The position numbers and the translations under genes were made by a program. From Vallitaleaceae bacterium 9-2 (GTDB taxonomy: Bacteria > Bacillota > Clostridia > Lachnospirales > Vallitaleaceae), in contig CP121691.1 of assembly GCA_038396585.1 (NCBI GenBank), positions 2,852,001 to 2,916,000 of the forward strand: a stretch of 64,000 nucleotides of DNA, given 5' to 3'. Below, piece by piece: positions 26,798 to 35,907 of the stretch (positions are counted from its first letter, which is position 1; every line of letters starts with the position of its first letter). The notes beneath the pieces were generated by a model. The model made no database searches, had not been told where the DNA came from, and saw only the letters and a program-made list of their open reading frames with translations.

Positions 26798-26827
26798 ATG
26801 TTAACTCTTTTTAAGAGATTTTGTCAA
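26798..26827 (-). promoter_or_regulatory. Promoter of the ferritin-like gene
   Basis: A perfect TTGACA begins a few bp after the EIIA stop codon, then an 18-bp spacer and TAACAT. The spacer holds a small CTCTT/AAGAG hairpin. Confidence 0.5.
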
Positions 26828-26830
26828 CTG

Positions 26831-27316
26831 CTATAATGCTTCTCCTCGTTGATATTTTCTATATTCCAGCTTCTCTAAAATCTCAGATACATCCACTTCA
26901 TTTGTAAACACAAGCATGTTAACAACATCAATACCTGCTGCTTCATATTCTGATAAGTCAATGGTTAACATTTTTTCACCTTTTTTGATTTTTTGCCCTT
27001 CACTAATATGGCACTGAATCCCTTTCCCTTTAAGCGACACAGTATCTAATCCAAAATGATATAGTATCTCAATGTTTCTCGGTCCGATTAATCCGATTGC
27101 ATGTTTAGTTGGAAAAACATTATTGATTTTCCCTGTGATAGGTGATACGACAGTGACAATTTTTTCATTTGGTACCATCGCAACCCCTTCTCCTAAAACC
27201 TTTTGTGAAAACATTGTATCCTTCACCTTATCAATAGGAATCAGTTCTCCTTGAATCGGTGCCACAAGTTCAATTTCTTTTTTTTGAGAGAAAAAACCTT
27301 TTAACATCTTTTTCAC
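26831..27316 (-). CDS. PTS EIIA component, glucose family
   Basis: This 161-residue phosphocarrier passes phosphate from HPr to the EIIB domain of its partner. The glucose-type EIIA fold is clear: APIQGELIPI, then His72 (TKHAIGL) and the phosphorylated His87 (LYHFGLDTV). Its start overlaps the sulfatase stop by 4 bp, so it is the last gene of the PTS operon and completes the EIIBC encoded at 28686-30050. Confidence 0.93.
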   Translation of the reverse strand: MKKMLKGFFSQKKEIELVAPIQGELIPIDKVKDTMFSQKVLGEGVAMVPNEKIVTVVSPITGKINNVFPTKHAIGLIGPRNIEILYHFGLDTVSLKGKGIQCHISEGQKIKKGEKMLTIDLSEYEAAGIDVVNMLVFTNEVDVSEILEKLEYRKYQRGEAL

Positions 27317-28683
27317 CTTTCTATATCTTCTATACTTCTAATTGATGGATAAATACACTGTTTTTTATTAACCTTATACTTTCCGACATACTCTTGCTTA
27401 TCCCACATCTTATCTTTTGATATAATCTGCCATTCATGAAGTTGTTGTTCCAATTCTTTTGCAATTTTTTCATACCTTTTTTTTCCGTATAGATTATTTT
27501 TTTCATACGGATCAAAATATAAATCATATAACTGCATTTGCTCCTTATTATGGTCTTGCCATCCAGATTCAATTAATAACGACTTTGCATCTGATTCGTC
27601 GCAATTGGAGAGATTATATTTTTTCCAGTTTGTATCCAAAAATTTTATTAAGCGATACCTTTGGGTTCGAATACTTCGTACCGGTTCATAAGAAGTATGA
27701 AAGTTTTGTTCGCAAAACACTTCTTTACGGTGCGTCTTTTTAGGACTGGATAATAATTCATAAAAACTTTTTCCTTCTAAATAATCTGGTGGCTCCAACT
27801 GAAGTATATCACATAGGGTTGGAAACCAATCGATTTGGGAAATCAGTGCATCGCTGATTATGCCATGCGTTTTTTTATGCTGCGGGCTTCTTAGCACAAA
27901 TGACACCTTGGTTCCAGCATCATTGAGATTCCCTTTAGCAAATGGATTAGCAAGTCCATGGTCAGTTGTATATAGAATAATCGTTTCTTCATATATTCCT
28001 TTTTCCTTTAAGGCTCGAATTACACGTGAAAAGTTTTCATCAAAACGATATAAGGATTCATGCAACTTTTGTGTGTCTCTTCTGTTGGTTTCGTTTGAAT
28101 GTAGAGTATGAGGTATATGAACGTTTTGATTTGCTGCGCTTTTACATTGGTTAATATCAGGATACTGTCTATGTGTTGAGAACAGTCCATAGGACAAAAA
28201 AAATGGTTGCTCATGAGAATAGTTACGAATAAACGCTTCTATGTTTTTTGCATTTTGCTCATCCCAATCCATATAAGCATTCCCATCATTTATTTCGCCA
28301 TCATATGAAGTGATATTTAATTCATATCCTAGGTGTTGAGCACTCTTATACGCTACTTCTTTAGGAAACCAAAATTGTTCTTCATGTTGAATCCCTGCCA
28401 ACACTGTCATATATCCATTTCTTTGCAAAAACCAAGCCAAATGCTCGGTTGGTCTGTCTAGAGAAAAGCCTCGATGCGCTAAACCAACCAAACCATTATT
28501 ATGCGGATATTGTCCTGTCATCATGGCTCCCCTGCTTGGGGAGCATGTTGGTGACACGCAAAAGACATTCTGACCAACAAATGCCTCTTGCGAAAATTGT
28601 TTTAATGCTTCTGTCGGAGCATCAATTCCATAAGCACTATTATATTGTCCTGTATCATGGGTATGAATCATTACAATATTCAT
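27313..28683 (-). CDS. Cytoplasmic S1-type sulfatase
   Basis: This 456-residue sulfatase has the formylglycine motif C-S-P-S-R at Cys47, followed by GAMMTGQYPHNNG. A second metal-site motif, TTDHGLANPFAKGN, is near residue 240. The first metal site reads HTHDTGQ, with a single Asp where many sulfatases have two. There is no signal peptide, so it should act inside the cell on an imported sugar. The C-terminal run SIRTQRYRLIKF...LYDLYFDPYEKNNL resembles sulfamidase (SGSH)-like sulfatases, which I recall rather than tested. An anaerobic sulfatase-maturing enzyme would be needed to make formylglycine from Cys; none is in the window. It is 2 bp from EIIBC and overlaps EIIA. Confidence 0.88.
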   Translation of the reverse strand: MNIVMIHTHDTGQYNSAYGIDAPTEALKQFSQEAFVGQNVFCVSPTCSPSRGAMMTGQYPHNNGLVGLAHRGFSLDRPTEHLAWFLQRNGYMTVLAGIQHEEQFWFPKEVAYKSAQHLGYELNITSYDGEINDGNAYMDWDEQNAKNIEAFIRNYSHEQPFFLSYGLFSTHRQYPDINQCKSAANQNVHIPHTLHSNETNRRDTQKLHESLYRFDENFSRVIRALKEKGIYEETIILYTTDHGLANPFAKGNLNDAGTKVSFVLRSPQHKKTHGIISDALISQIDWFPTLCDILQLEPPDYLEGKSFYELLSSPKKTHRKEVFCEQNFHTSYEPVRSIRTQRYRLIKFLDTNWKKYNLSNCDESDAKSLLIESGWQDHNKEQMQLYDLYFDPYEKNNLYGKKRYEKIAKELEQQLHEWQIISKDKMWDKQEYVGKYKVNKKQCIYPSIRSIEDIER

Positions 28684-28685
28684 GA

Positions 28686-30050
28686 TTATACTTTCTTCCT
28701 TCTAAGGTAGATGGTTGTCAGTACAAAAGGTACACTTAAGGTGATTAAGCTTTGTATAATATAAATGGTCAAATCACTACTATTGCCAATGTAATATAAC
28801 AATCCGGGTATTCCAGCGGTTCCCATACCAGGTGCTGCCAAGTGTGTGATTGCACCAAACATACCGCCAAGTCCACTTCCTAGCATTCCAAATAAAAACG
28901 GAATTCCATAGACAAGGGTCACCCCAAAAATTGCTGGTTCTGTTATCCCAAACATCGCGCCCACTGAAGCTGTCAATGCATTAGATTTAATCATTTTTTC
29001 ACGTGCAAAAACCGCAAAAGCCAATGCCGCACCCGCTTGTCCTAGAACTGATGCATTACGAATAGGTTGATACATATTCATTCCTGTCTCTTCTAAGAAG
29101 TTAATGTCAAGTATCCATAACCCATGATGCATCCCTGTAATAACTAACGGTTGTTGTAATGCGCCTGTTATGAATCCTCCGATTCCATAAGGGATAGTTA
29201 ATACAAATTCGTAAAACATGATTATAAGTTCTTCAGCATATTGTACCATTGGACCAATTCCAAACAAGATGACAAACAGTGTTATGGTAAATGTAAGTAT
29301 TGGTGTAAAAATCATATCGACTACATTGGGAACAATTTTACGCACTTTATCTTCCACAAAAGCTAGTATCCATCCTCCCACTACAGCAATAAGTATGGAT
29401 CCTTGATAACCTTTTAGAAAAAAATCAATCCCAAAAAGTTGAACATTGAGTGGTTCCGCCAACCCCCGTCCTACGGCACCACCACTAGGTAGGTTACTAG
29501 AAATCAACATCATCCCAAGGACAAATCCCATCGCTGGGTTTCCACCGAATTTTTTAGCAGATGACCATGCGACAAGCGCTGGAAGGACTGCAAATCCAGT
29601 GTCAATTAGTATCGCAAAAATTTTATACCATGCGCCATCCGTCGCCAGTATTCCCGCACTGGTAAAGTATGTTCGAACACCCATCAACAAACCACTTGCA
29701 ATGATAACTGGAATAATCGGTATAAAGATATCTCCAAAAATTCGACTTAATCTTTGAAAAAGATTACCACCTTTTTTTTCAATTTGCTCTTGCCCTTCAA
29801 CATCAAAAAACTGTCCTATAGCTTTATACACTTTATTGACAATTCCCGTTCCAAGTATGATTTGCAATTGCCCATTGCTATCATTAATTCCTTTGACAAA
29901 TTCAATCTGCTTAAGCATTTCTTCATCAACACGTTCACGTTCTTTTAAGTCTAAACGTAAGCGCGTCATACAATGTTGTATGGAACGAATATTGTCTTTG
30001 CCCCCTACAGCTTCAATAATTTTTCCCGCTACATCTGCATAATTGGCCAT
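28686..30050 (-). CDS. PTS EIIBC transporter, glucose/sucrose/trehalose family
   Basis: This 454-residue permease takes up a sugar and phosphorylates it. The EIIB domain (about 1-85) has the phosphorylated Cys27 in SIQHCMTRLRLDL. The EIIC domain (about 110-454) has about ten membrane segments and the motif GITEPAIFGVTLVYGIPF. The start at 30050 follows AAAGGAGG; the longer frame adds 20 residues without support. EIIA is supplied by the operon gene at 26831. Neighbouring GH4 and sulfatase genes suggest a phosphorylated disaccharide, perhaps sulfated. Confidence 0.92.
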   Translation of the reverse strand: MANYADVAGKIIEAVGGKDNIRSIQHCMTRLRLDLKERERVDEEMLKQIEFVKGINDSNGQLQIILGTGIVNKVYKAIGQFFDVEGQEQIEKKGGNLFQRLSRIFGDIFIPIIPVIIASGLLMGVRTYFTSAGILATDGAWYKIFAILIDTGFAVLPALVAWSSAKKFGGNPAMGFVLGMMLISSNLPSGGAVGRGLAEPLNVQLFGIDFFLKGYQGSILIAVVGGWILAFVEDKVRKIVPNVVDMIFTPILTFTITLFVILFGIGPMVQYAEELIIMFYEFVLTIPYGIGGFITGALQQPLVITGMHHGLWILDINFLEETGMNMYQPIRNASVLGQAGAALAFAVFAREKMIKSNALTASVGAMFGITEPAIFGVTLVYGIPFLFGMLGSGLGGMFGAITHLAAPGMGTAGIPGLLYYIGNSSDLTIYIIQSLITLSVPFVLTTIYLRRKKV

Positions 30051-30066
30051 ACCATAAATCCTCCTT

Positions 30067-31605
30067 TTATTTTTTAATCCAAATAGGTGATGTCCAAGCT
30101 GTATCACCATTTGTTTGAATTATTTTCACATAAAAATTATCTTCACTACGATAAATTTTATTGATCGGATATTGAATATTTCTCTTATAACTCTTTTCGC
30201 TATATGCTTTATGCATTAATATTTTGTATGCATTATGCCACCAAGCATCTTCTCTATAATAATCATCAAATCCAAAACGCTGTGATAAGAGCACTTGCGC
30301 CGTATCTAGTTCTGCTTCCAATACAGCTTGTTGCAACAAGGTTTTTATCGGTACACTATAGTGCTTATCATTAATGGTTATCTCCACATTATTTTCTATA
30401 TGGTCCTTTACTTCTATAATCAACGATTGGTTTTGAATATATGGTGTCAGGTAATTTTTTTGCCCTAACTTATTATTGCCATCGCTTCGTTTGACGGTAT
30501 GAAATCCACCAGTGATTTCACTTTTAGATTGTTGATTAACTGTTGAACCCGGAGATGTAAAACACTTTTCAACATCTATAATTTCACCTTTTGTCTTTAT
30601 TGAATATGTCCATTCTCTTTCAAAAATCTCCGAAAACACTCTTGTATCCGGTCCCCAACCACATTCAAGTTCAAACTTGAACTGTATTTGTCCTTCAAGA
30701 GACTTGGGCTGCACTTCTTCCCATGTAAATGTTTTTTCTTTATATCCATTACGATATATTTCTATACGATCTATTTCACTCGTTCCCACAACATTAACTT
30801 CTAATAGGTTGGTCGCTTCGCTTTGGATTTCTTCTCCCATTAGGTGTCCATTAATTCTAAAGTCGACATCTATTTTACTGCGGCTAACCCCATAGGTATG
30901 TCTTTTTTTTATGTTCTCAAATATACACTCTCGAGTATACTCTTGTGCATAGACTGCAAAAAATCCGTTGCCACTAATCGCTGGGTTTGTATGATTATCT
31001 CCACTCGCTATAACGCCTGTTTTTATTCCATTTTTCAAAGCATGGCGAAACGTTCCCTCCTCTCCTCGTGGCCCCATATGTATATGAACATTTAAGGGGA
31101 TTGATGCATTGCTTGCCTCTGAACTTCCGTGGGATGAATAGATTTCCATAATTGGAGAAAAAACCGCATCATGGGTTTCCCAATTTTTCCCTCGATGCCC
31201 ACTTTTATATCCCGTATGATGCGGAATACCAATGACCCGTTGATTTTTGAACGCTTCCTTTAACTGGAGATATGACAAAGGCATAAAGATATCGCCACTT
31301 TTTTCTTCAAAAAAGATATTATGATCACCATCCGAACCATTCCCTTGCCATTCATAAGCCGGATAAACAATAAAGTCACTTTCTTTATGTTGAATGTATT
31401 GATTGATTGTTTCCATATCTTGATTCATCTGTGTCTGCGAGAGCGTATCTTCAAATTTAAATCCATTTTTTTCATTAATAAAATATGGATAGTATACCGG
31501 CGCCCAAAAATCAAGCATTTCTCTTGCAAACATTTCCCATTGCATTAAATCCTTTAAATCTTTACTGTGAATATTTGTGTGAAAATCTGACCAATATGTC
31601 TTCAT
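30067..31605 (-). CDS. PHP-superfamily metal-dependent hydrolase
   Basis: This 512-residue protein has a PHP-type metal site: SDFHTNIHS at the N-terminus, YPAYEWQGNG, GDHNIF, IPHHTGYKSGH, EIYSSHGSSE and IASGDNHT. The C-terminal 200 residues look beta-rich. It resembles DUF3604/CehA-like proteins, hydrolases of phospho- or sulfo-esters, but the actual substrate is unknown. There is no signal peptide. The start at 31605 follows AAAGGAG, 11 bp behind the GH4 stop. In this operon it may remove a substituent from the phospho-sugar, which is inference. Confidence 0.75.
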   Translation of the reverse strand: MKTYWSDFHTNIHSKDLKDLMQWEMFAREMLDFWAPVYYPYFINEKNGFKFEDTLSQTQMNQDMETINQYIQHKESDFIVYPAYEWQGNGSDGDHNIFFEEKSGDIFMPLSYLQLKEAFKNQRVIGIPHHTGYKSGHRGKNWETHDAVFSPIMEIYSSHGSSEASNASIPLNVHIHMGPRGEEGTFRHALKNGIKTGVIASGDNHTNPAISGNGFFAVYAQEYTRECIFENIKKRHTYGVSRSKIDVDFRINGHLMGEEIQSEATNLLEVNVVGTSEIDRIEIYRNGYKEKTFTWEEVQPKSLEGQIQFKFELECGWGPDTRVFSEIFEREWTYSIKTKGEIIDVEKCFTSPGSTVNQQSKSEITGGFHTVKRSDGNNKLGQKNYLTPYIQNQSLIIEVKDHIENNVEITINDKHYSVPIKTLLQQAVLEAELDTAQVLLSQRFGFDDYYREDAWWHNAYKILMHKAYSEKSYKRNIQYPINKIYRSEDNFYVKIIQTNGDTAWTSPIWIKK

Positions 31606-31616
31606 AATCCGCTCCT

Positions 31617-32930
31617 TTACTTTAAGTTCGGCCAATAGCCCTGGTTCTTTATCTTTAACGCATCTAGAATTTGACGTGCAGTCGTCGCATCCCCGATTGT
31701 ACGATTTAATGTTAACGCTTGAAAAGCAGCTTGATCATCTTCATTGATAAATGCATCCACTGTTAATTTTTCGTATCCGTACTGAACTTCCATGAGTGCT
31801 TTTTGAAATGTTGGAATCTCCCCTACAAATAACGGCTCTATTCCTCTAGAACTTACAATACATGGAACTTCAATCATTGCTTCCTTTGAAAAATTTGAGA
31901 TGATGCCTTGATTTTTAACGATGAGTAAAAATTCTTTTTCTTCACTTCCTGTCAACGCTTTGGCTAGTTCTACAATATAGGTTCCATGTACGCCTTTTTC
32001 TAAACTACTTCCTTGCACCGTCTTATTCTTAATAATTTGTTGACATAATCTTTCCACACCTTTTAGTCGATGATCCATAACATAATTTGCTCGAGTATAT
32101 TTTGGATTCTCTTTTTTCACAACACTTTTTGGATATAAATAATATTGTAAATATGTGTTGGGTATAAACGCATCAAAATCCGATACCATCTGATGCAGCA
32201 TTTCAAACGTCTCTTGCCATCCACTATCTTGTGATAATTCTTCTGGCATAACCCTCGCCTCTCTAAGTCCGGCTCTAATTTCATCTAGTCGATCATTACC
32301 ATTCATATCATAAATATTAGTGAACCATCCAAAATGATTCAAACCAAAATATCGTGCTTTTAATTGATTTCTTTTTAGTCCCAACCGTTCTGCAAATCCA
32401 TCCATAATTGCAATAGGCATATCACATATATTAATCAATCGCTGATCGTTCGGGAAAAAGCGTTGTGTAGCTTCTGCAACAATAGCTGCCGGATTTGAGT
32501 AATTTAAGATCCAGGCATTAGGCGATAACTTTCGAATAGCTTGTACCAAATCAATGATGTCCCTTATTGATCGCAACCCATAGGCAAAACCACCTGCTCC
32601 ACAGGTTTCTTGTCCAACACATCCATAACTTAGTGGTACCTTTTCATCGTGTTCTCTCATCTCAAAGCCACCTGAACGAATTTGCATAAATACGAAGTCT
32701 ACTGACGCAAATGCTTCTTCTTTATCTGTTGTCATTTTTAGCTTTACGTCTGGCATCAACTCATAAAACATGACTTTTGCCGCCTCATATATATATTCCA
32801 TCTTTTTGGTTTCAATATCAAAAAGTCTTACTTCTGCAATTGGAAATTCATTATGATAATCACATAATGTTTTTATCATAGGTAGTGTATACGTGCTTCC
32901 TCCTCCACAGATTGTAATTATATTATCCAT
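31617..32930 (-). CDS. GH4 phospho-glycosidase, likely 6-phospho-alpha-glucosidase
   Basis: This 437-residue enzyme uses NAD+ and a divalent metal to split a phosphorylated disaccharide. The NAD site is ITICGGGSTYTLP at the N-terminus, with LNYSNPAAI near 145 and NHFGW around 198 (metal His). The specificity tetrad around residue 169 reads C-D-M-P. In the GH4 family CDMP marks 6-phospho-alpha-glucosidases (GlvA/MalH), while CNxP marks the beta type. It is the first gene of the PTS operon. The substrate is therefore probably an alpha-linked phospho-glucoside. Confidence 0.9.
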   Translation of the reverse strand: MDNIITICGGGSTYTLPMIKTLCDYHNEFPIAEVRLFDIETKKMEYIYEAAKVMFYELMPDVKLKMTTDKEEAFASVDFVFMQIRSGGFEMREHDEKVPLSYGCVGQETCGAGGFAYGLRSIRDIIDLVQAIRKLSPNAWILNYSNPAAIVAEATQRFFPNDQRLINICDMPIAIMDGFAERLGLKRNQLKARYFGLNHFGWFTNIYDMNGNDRLDEIRAGLREARVMPEELSQDSGWQETFEMLHQMVSDFDAFIPNTYLQYYLYPKSVVKKENPKYTRANYVMDHRLKGVERLCQQIIKNKTVQGSSLEKGVHGTYIVELAKALTGSEEKEFLLIVKNQGIISNFSKEAMIEVPCIVSSRGIEPLFVGEIPTFQKALMEVQYGYEKLTVDAFINEDDQAAFQALTLNRTIGDATTARQILDALKIKNQGYWPNLK

Positions 32931-32978
32931 ATATGCCTCCTTAATCTTTGTTTGGATTCACTCTTTTTTCTATCTGAA

Positions 32979-33007
32979 AGTATATACAACATATACATAT
33001 TTAACAA
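32979..33007 (-). promoter_or_regulatory. Promoter of the GH4-PTS-sulfatase operon, with embedded operator candidate
   Basis: The minus strand has TTGTTA, a 17-bp spacer and TATACT, about 49 bp before the GH4 start. An inverted repeat GTATAT-ACAAC-ATATAC (32980-32996) covers the -10 box and part of the spacer, where a repressor would block transcription. The divergent RpiR-type gene is the likely partner. Confidence 0.55.
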
Positions 33008-33060
33008 CACTTTGCGAAGACTAAGGAAAAAAGTAACAAAAGACGGAAATTAATTCTCGA

Positions 33061-33089
33061 TTGAATTGTTGATTCTTATTTGCTATAAT
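33061..33089 (+). promoter_or_regulatory. Promoter of the RpiR-type regulator gene
   Basis: TTGAAT, a 17-bp spacer and a perfect TATAAT lie about 55 bp before the start codon. Confidence 0.75.
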
Positions 33090-33144
33090 ACTTGTCATAG
33101 CATCTATTCACAGAACACAATTTAGATTTAGCGGAGGCGTTATT

Positions 33145-33957
33145 ATGGACACGATATATATGAAACTTACCCAAATGACCAAGGCTGACAACCTATCCTA
33201 TACAACGCTTGCAAAACATATACTTGAATCCGATAATCCCAAAAAGTTAAAACTCAAAACACTTCAGTTAAACTGTCACGTATCTAACGCTACTATTTTA
33301 CGATTTTGTAAAGCACTTGGTACCTCTGGATTTTCCGAGTTAAAATATCTGCTAGCTCAGGAACGGGAACAAAAAAAAGAGTGTTTAATCACTAAACACT
33401 CTGAACTATTTGAAATGTCAACAGAACACTTTGACAATATAGAGGCTTCTTTTATTGCTACAAGACGCCTTCTATCTCCTGATTTACTTGAAACGATTGT
33501 TGAAGTATTACATCAATCAAAGGTGATTAATATATACGCCCTCGGTGGTACATTTCTCGTTGCTCAAGATTTTGAGTTAAAACTTGATCGCATTGGAAAG
33601 TTTTGCAAATCTTATAATGATAAGAATTTACAGTTTTTTGCTTCTAAAAACTTAACTGAAAATGATTTAGCTATCGGAATTACTTATTCTGCCAAATCAA
33701 AAAGTGTTATTGACAGCTTAATTGTCGCAAAGGAACAAGGTGCCAAAACCCTCTTAATAACTTCAGAAAAAAACACGGAATTTGAACATTCGATTGATTT
33801 TATTGTCTATATTAATTCTACAGATCATATTAACCGCTTAGTTACAACAACCTCTCGTTTAACAATGCTTTACATAATTGATCTCATCTATTATCGGTAC
33901 ATTAAAAAAAATCAAACCTACATCGAAAAAAAATTAGCTCATAACAGCTATTTATAA
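33145..33957 (+). CDS. RpiR/MurR-family regulator with SIS domain
   Basis: This 270-residue regulator has an N-terminal RpiR helix-turn-helix (about 1-75, NCHVSNATILRFCKALGTSGF). A C-terminal SIS domain follows (about 110-250), of the kind that senses phospho-sugars (YALGGTFLVAQDFELKL, GITYSAKSKSVIDSLI). It is divergent from the PTS operon and is its probable regulator, with a phosphorylated sugar as inducer. GGAGG precedes the start. It overlaps the convergent XRE-TPR gene by 6 bp. Confidence 0.9.
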   Translation: MDTIYMKLTQMTKADNLSYTTLAKHILESDNPKKLKLKTLQLNCHVSNATILRFCKALGTSGFSELKYLLAQEREQKKECLITKHSELFEMSTEHFDNIEASFIATRRLLSPDLLETIVEVLHQSKVINIYALGGTFLVAQDFELKLDRIGKFCKSYNDKNLQFFASKNLTENDLAIGITYSAKSKSVIDSLIVAKEQGAKTLLITSEKNTEFEHSIDFIVYINSTDHINRLVTTTSRLTMLYIIDLIYYRYIKKNQTYIEKKLAHNSYL

Positions 33958-34884
33958 CTTTATTCGGCTGTCAAAAGCGCGTAACTCAGCTTTTAACGTC
34001 AATGGAATCTCTAATGCATCTATTATTTTATTAAAATGCTCGCATTCCTTAATTTGCTGATAATCAAAAAGACTATTGTGTAAAATGATTGCATAGCTTG
34101 CCTTAACAAAGAGCATTCTCGATTTTTCATAGTTTTGCATCTCAAAATATGCGAAGGCAGCATAGTAATACGGATAGTATATCCTATCGTACGAGTTAAT
34201 TGTCTCTTGATATCCCACTATCTTTTCCGTTTGTTCTATAATCTCTCTGTGCTTTTTTTCAAAATACAAAAGTTCTAATTGATAGATCATATAGCTGTGA
34301 AAGGGTTCTTGATATTTCTTAAACGTCCTTAAATCTTTTATCAAGGCATACCCTTCATTATAGTATTCTTGTGCCTGTTTTATTTTTCCAAGCTTAAGAT
34401 AACACATAGAGGTTAGTTTATATAATCTAGACAAAGTAATATCCATAATATTCAACTTTTGCTCTCCAAAATAAGATTCTTGAATATTATGGATTATTTG
34501 ATCGTAGCCATTATTTTCATAATATTGTGTTTCTAAATCAATTGCTATTATCTCATGACATAGAGGCTCCTTCGTATAGTCGTTGCACTCTTTTGCTTCT
34601 GATGTCATTTTAAATAGCGACTGTATATCTCCTCGTCGACGTTGAAATACAAATTGTTCCGAAAAAAACTTAACACTCGTTGGATCATCAAAGCCTAATA
34701 ATTCATAATATTCAAATAAATTAATCATTAGCTTCTGGTTAAACTTATTAACAATATCTACTGATGGGGTTCTTTGATCATTTTCGATCATATAGACATA
34801 CTTCTCCGAGCAAATATCTTGTGCTAGATTTTGCCTTGTCATCCCCATTTCTTGTCTTCTTTGTTGGATAATTTTTCCAATCAT
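33952..34884 (-). CDS. XRE-type regulator with TPR-like domain, paralogue A
   Basis: This 310-residue regulator has an N-terminal XRE helix-turn-helix (about 5-60, MTRQNLAQDICSEKYVYMIEND) and an all-helical C-terminal part of about 240 residues with TPR-like repeats. The layout is that of RNPP-type peptide sensors (PlcR, ComR). It is a paralogue of the equal-length protein at 42256-43188. The start is placed at 34884; the first ATG lies against the GGGGA ribosome site and is too close. The 15-bp motif at 34970 lies 85 bp upstream. Target and ligand are unknown. Confidence 0.8.
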   Translation of the reverse strand: MIGKIIQQRRQEMGMTRQNLAQDICSEKYVYMIENDQRTPSVDIVNKFNQKLMINLFEYYELLGFDDPTSVKFFSEQFVFQRRRGDIQSLFKMTSEAKECNDYTKEPLCHEIIAIDLETQYYENNGYDQIIHNIQESYFGEQKLNIMDITLSRLYKLTSMCYLKLGKIKQAQEYYNEGYALIKDLRTFKKYQEPFHSYMIYQLELLYFEKKHREIIEQTEKIVGYQETINSYDRIYYPYYYAAFAYFEMQNYEKSRMLFVKASYAIILHNSLFDYQQIKECEHFNKIIDALEIPLTLKAELRAFDSRIKL

Positions 34885-34969
34885 ATGAATCATTCCCCAC
34901 ACTAACACTACTGTCATTATTCATGAGTTAATTAAAGAAATAATATCACATTCACTTTTTTTATCCTAC

Positions 34970-34984
34970 GGAACAATTGTTACT
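34970..34984 (-). promoter_or_regulatory. Shared 15-bp palindromic motif, site 1 (before XRE-TPR A)
   Basis: Plus strand GGAACAATTGTTACT, with core AACAATTGTT a perfect palindrome. It lies 85 bp upstream of the regulator start. The same sequence occurs at 42218 and 44987 in the same orientation. A -10-like TATTAT follows about 24 bp downstream on the minus strand without a good -35 box, which fits an activator site. Confidence 0.65.
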
Positions 34985-34994
34985 ATATTATTAT

Positions 34995-35774
34995 CTAATA
35001 TGTATTCTCGACTATATATGACAAAGCATTTTTTTCCAATTCTTTTTTACCTGTTGTGACGTCATAGGTGATATCAACAGTTATCCACTGCTGAGTTTCT
35101 TTGATGTACACTTGATTCCATGCATGGTATTGATCAATATCATCTTTACGTCCCATGATAAGTTTTGTTGGAATTCCTTGACTTCTTAGCATTGATGCAT
35201 ATAAAGAAGCATAGTCATAACAAATCCCTTGTCCTGTAGCTATTGTCGTATCAATGTTTGGCAAGTAGCTTGGTGTAAGTTGATTTTCTTTATTATAGTC
35301 ATAAGCAACATTATCATAAATATAATCATAAATTATGCGTATTTTTTCTTGATCAGTTGTCGCCTCTTTTGTAAGTTCTTCGGCTTTTTTAATAGCTACA
35401 TCGTCCTTAGACCACTCGACTTTTTGGACTGATTGTAAATATAAGACTGTCGGATCTTCAAGTCGTAATGTAACTTTTTTTGTTTGAACCACTTTGTATT
35501 GATTCCCATTAATCTTTTTTAGTGCATATAACGTATACTCTCCATTACCATGTTGAAGCGGTAATTGTGTTAAGCCTTTTACTATGTAGTCGGTATTTTT
35601 ATTCTCTTTTGTTATACGTACTGCCATTGTACCGTCAACGGTCGCATTAACACTTACTACACCTTGGCTAAGTTTTGTAAAATCAAAGTATTCTGTTGAA
35701 GCATCAACTGGTAACATAAATAGTACAAACATTAATGTAATATATATAATGAAGTATTTCTTTTCTTTAAACAT
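34995..35774 (-). CDS. Exported transglutaminase-like protein
   Basis: This 259-residue protein has an N-terminal signal or anchor (residues about 6-26) and a C-terminal transglutaminase-like domain. The papain-type triad is visible: Cys about 185 in GQGICYDYASLYASML, His about 217 in QYHAWNQVYI and Asp about 233 in ITVDITYD. It may be a protease or crosslinker at the cell surface. Its 5' leader carries a c-di-GMP riboswitch and its own promoter, so unlike its neighbours it is controlled at RNA level. In other Clostridia such riboswitches control surface and adhesion genes. Confidence 0.87.
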   Translation of the reverse strand: MFKEKKYFIIYITLMFVLFMLPVDASTEYFDFTKLSQGVVSVNATVDGTMAVRITKENKNTDYIVKGLTQLPLQHGNGEYTLYALKKINGNQYKVVQTKKVTLRLEDPTVLYLQSVQKVEWSKDDVAIKKAEELTKEATTDQEKIRIIYDYIYDNVAYDYNKENQLTPSYLPNIDTTIATGQGICYDYASLYASMLRSQGIPTKLIMGRKDDIDQYHAWNQVYIKETQQWITVDITYDVTTGKKELEKNALSYIVENTY

Positions 35775-35784
35775 AAAATCTCTC

Positions 35785-35874
35785 CTTTCGGTAACTGGCT
35801 GCCATCTATAAAAAGGAAGGCCCTGTAGTTTTGCGTCCTTAACTTTCGTTAAGTTTGCCTTTATCGGTGGAAAG
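35785..35874 (-). ncRNA. Cyclic-di-GMP class I (GEMM-I) riboswitch
   Basis: The minus-strand leader matches the GEMM-I consensus in order: GGCAAAC, a CUUAAC-GAAA-GUUAAG tetraloop stem, GGACGCAAA, then CAGGGCCU and GAUGGCAGCCAGUUACCG. The base equivalent to G20 of the known Vc2 riboswitch is G, favouring c-di-GMP over cGAMP. P1 pairs CUUUC (35870-35874) with GAAAG (35785-35789), overlapping the Shine-Dalgarno AAAGGAGAG (35780-35788). Ligand binding would thus hide the ribosome site, predicting an off-switch. A GGUG/CACC hairpin could compete with P1. Confidence 0.92.
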
Positions 35875-35907
35875 CACCAATAAATCTATTATTAATATGA
35901 TATCTCT

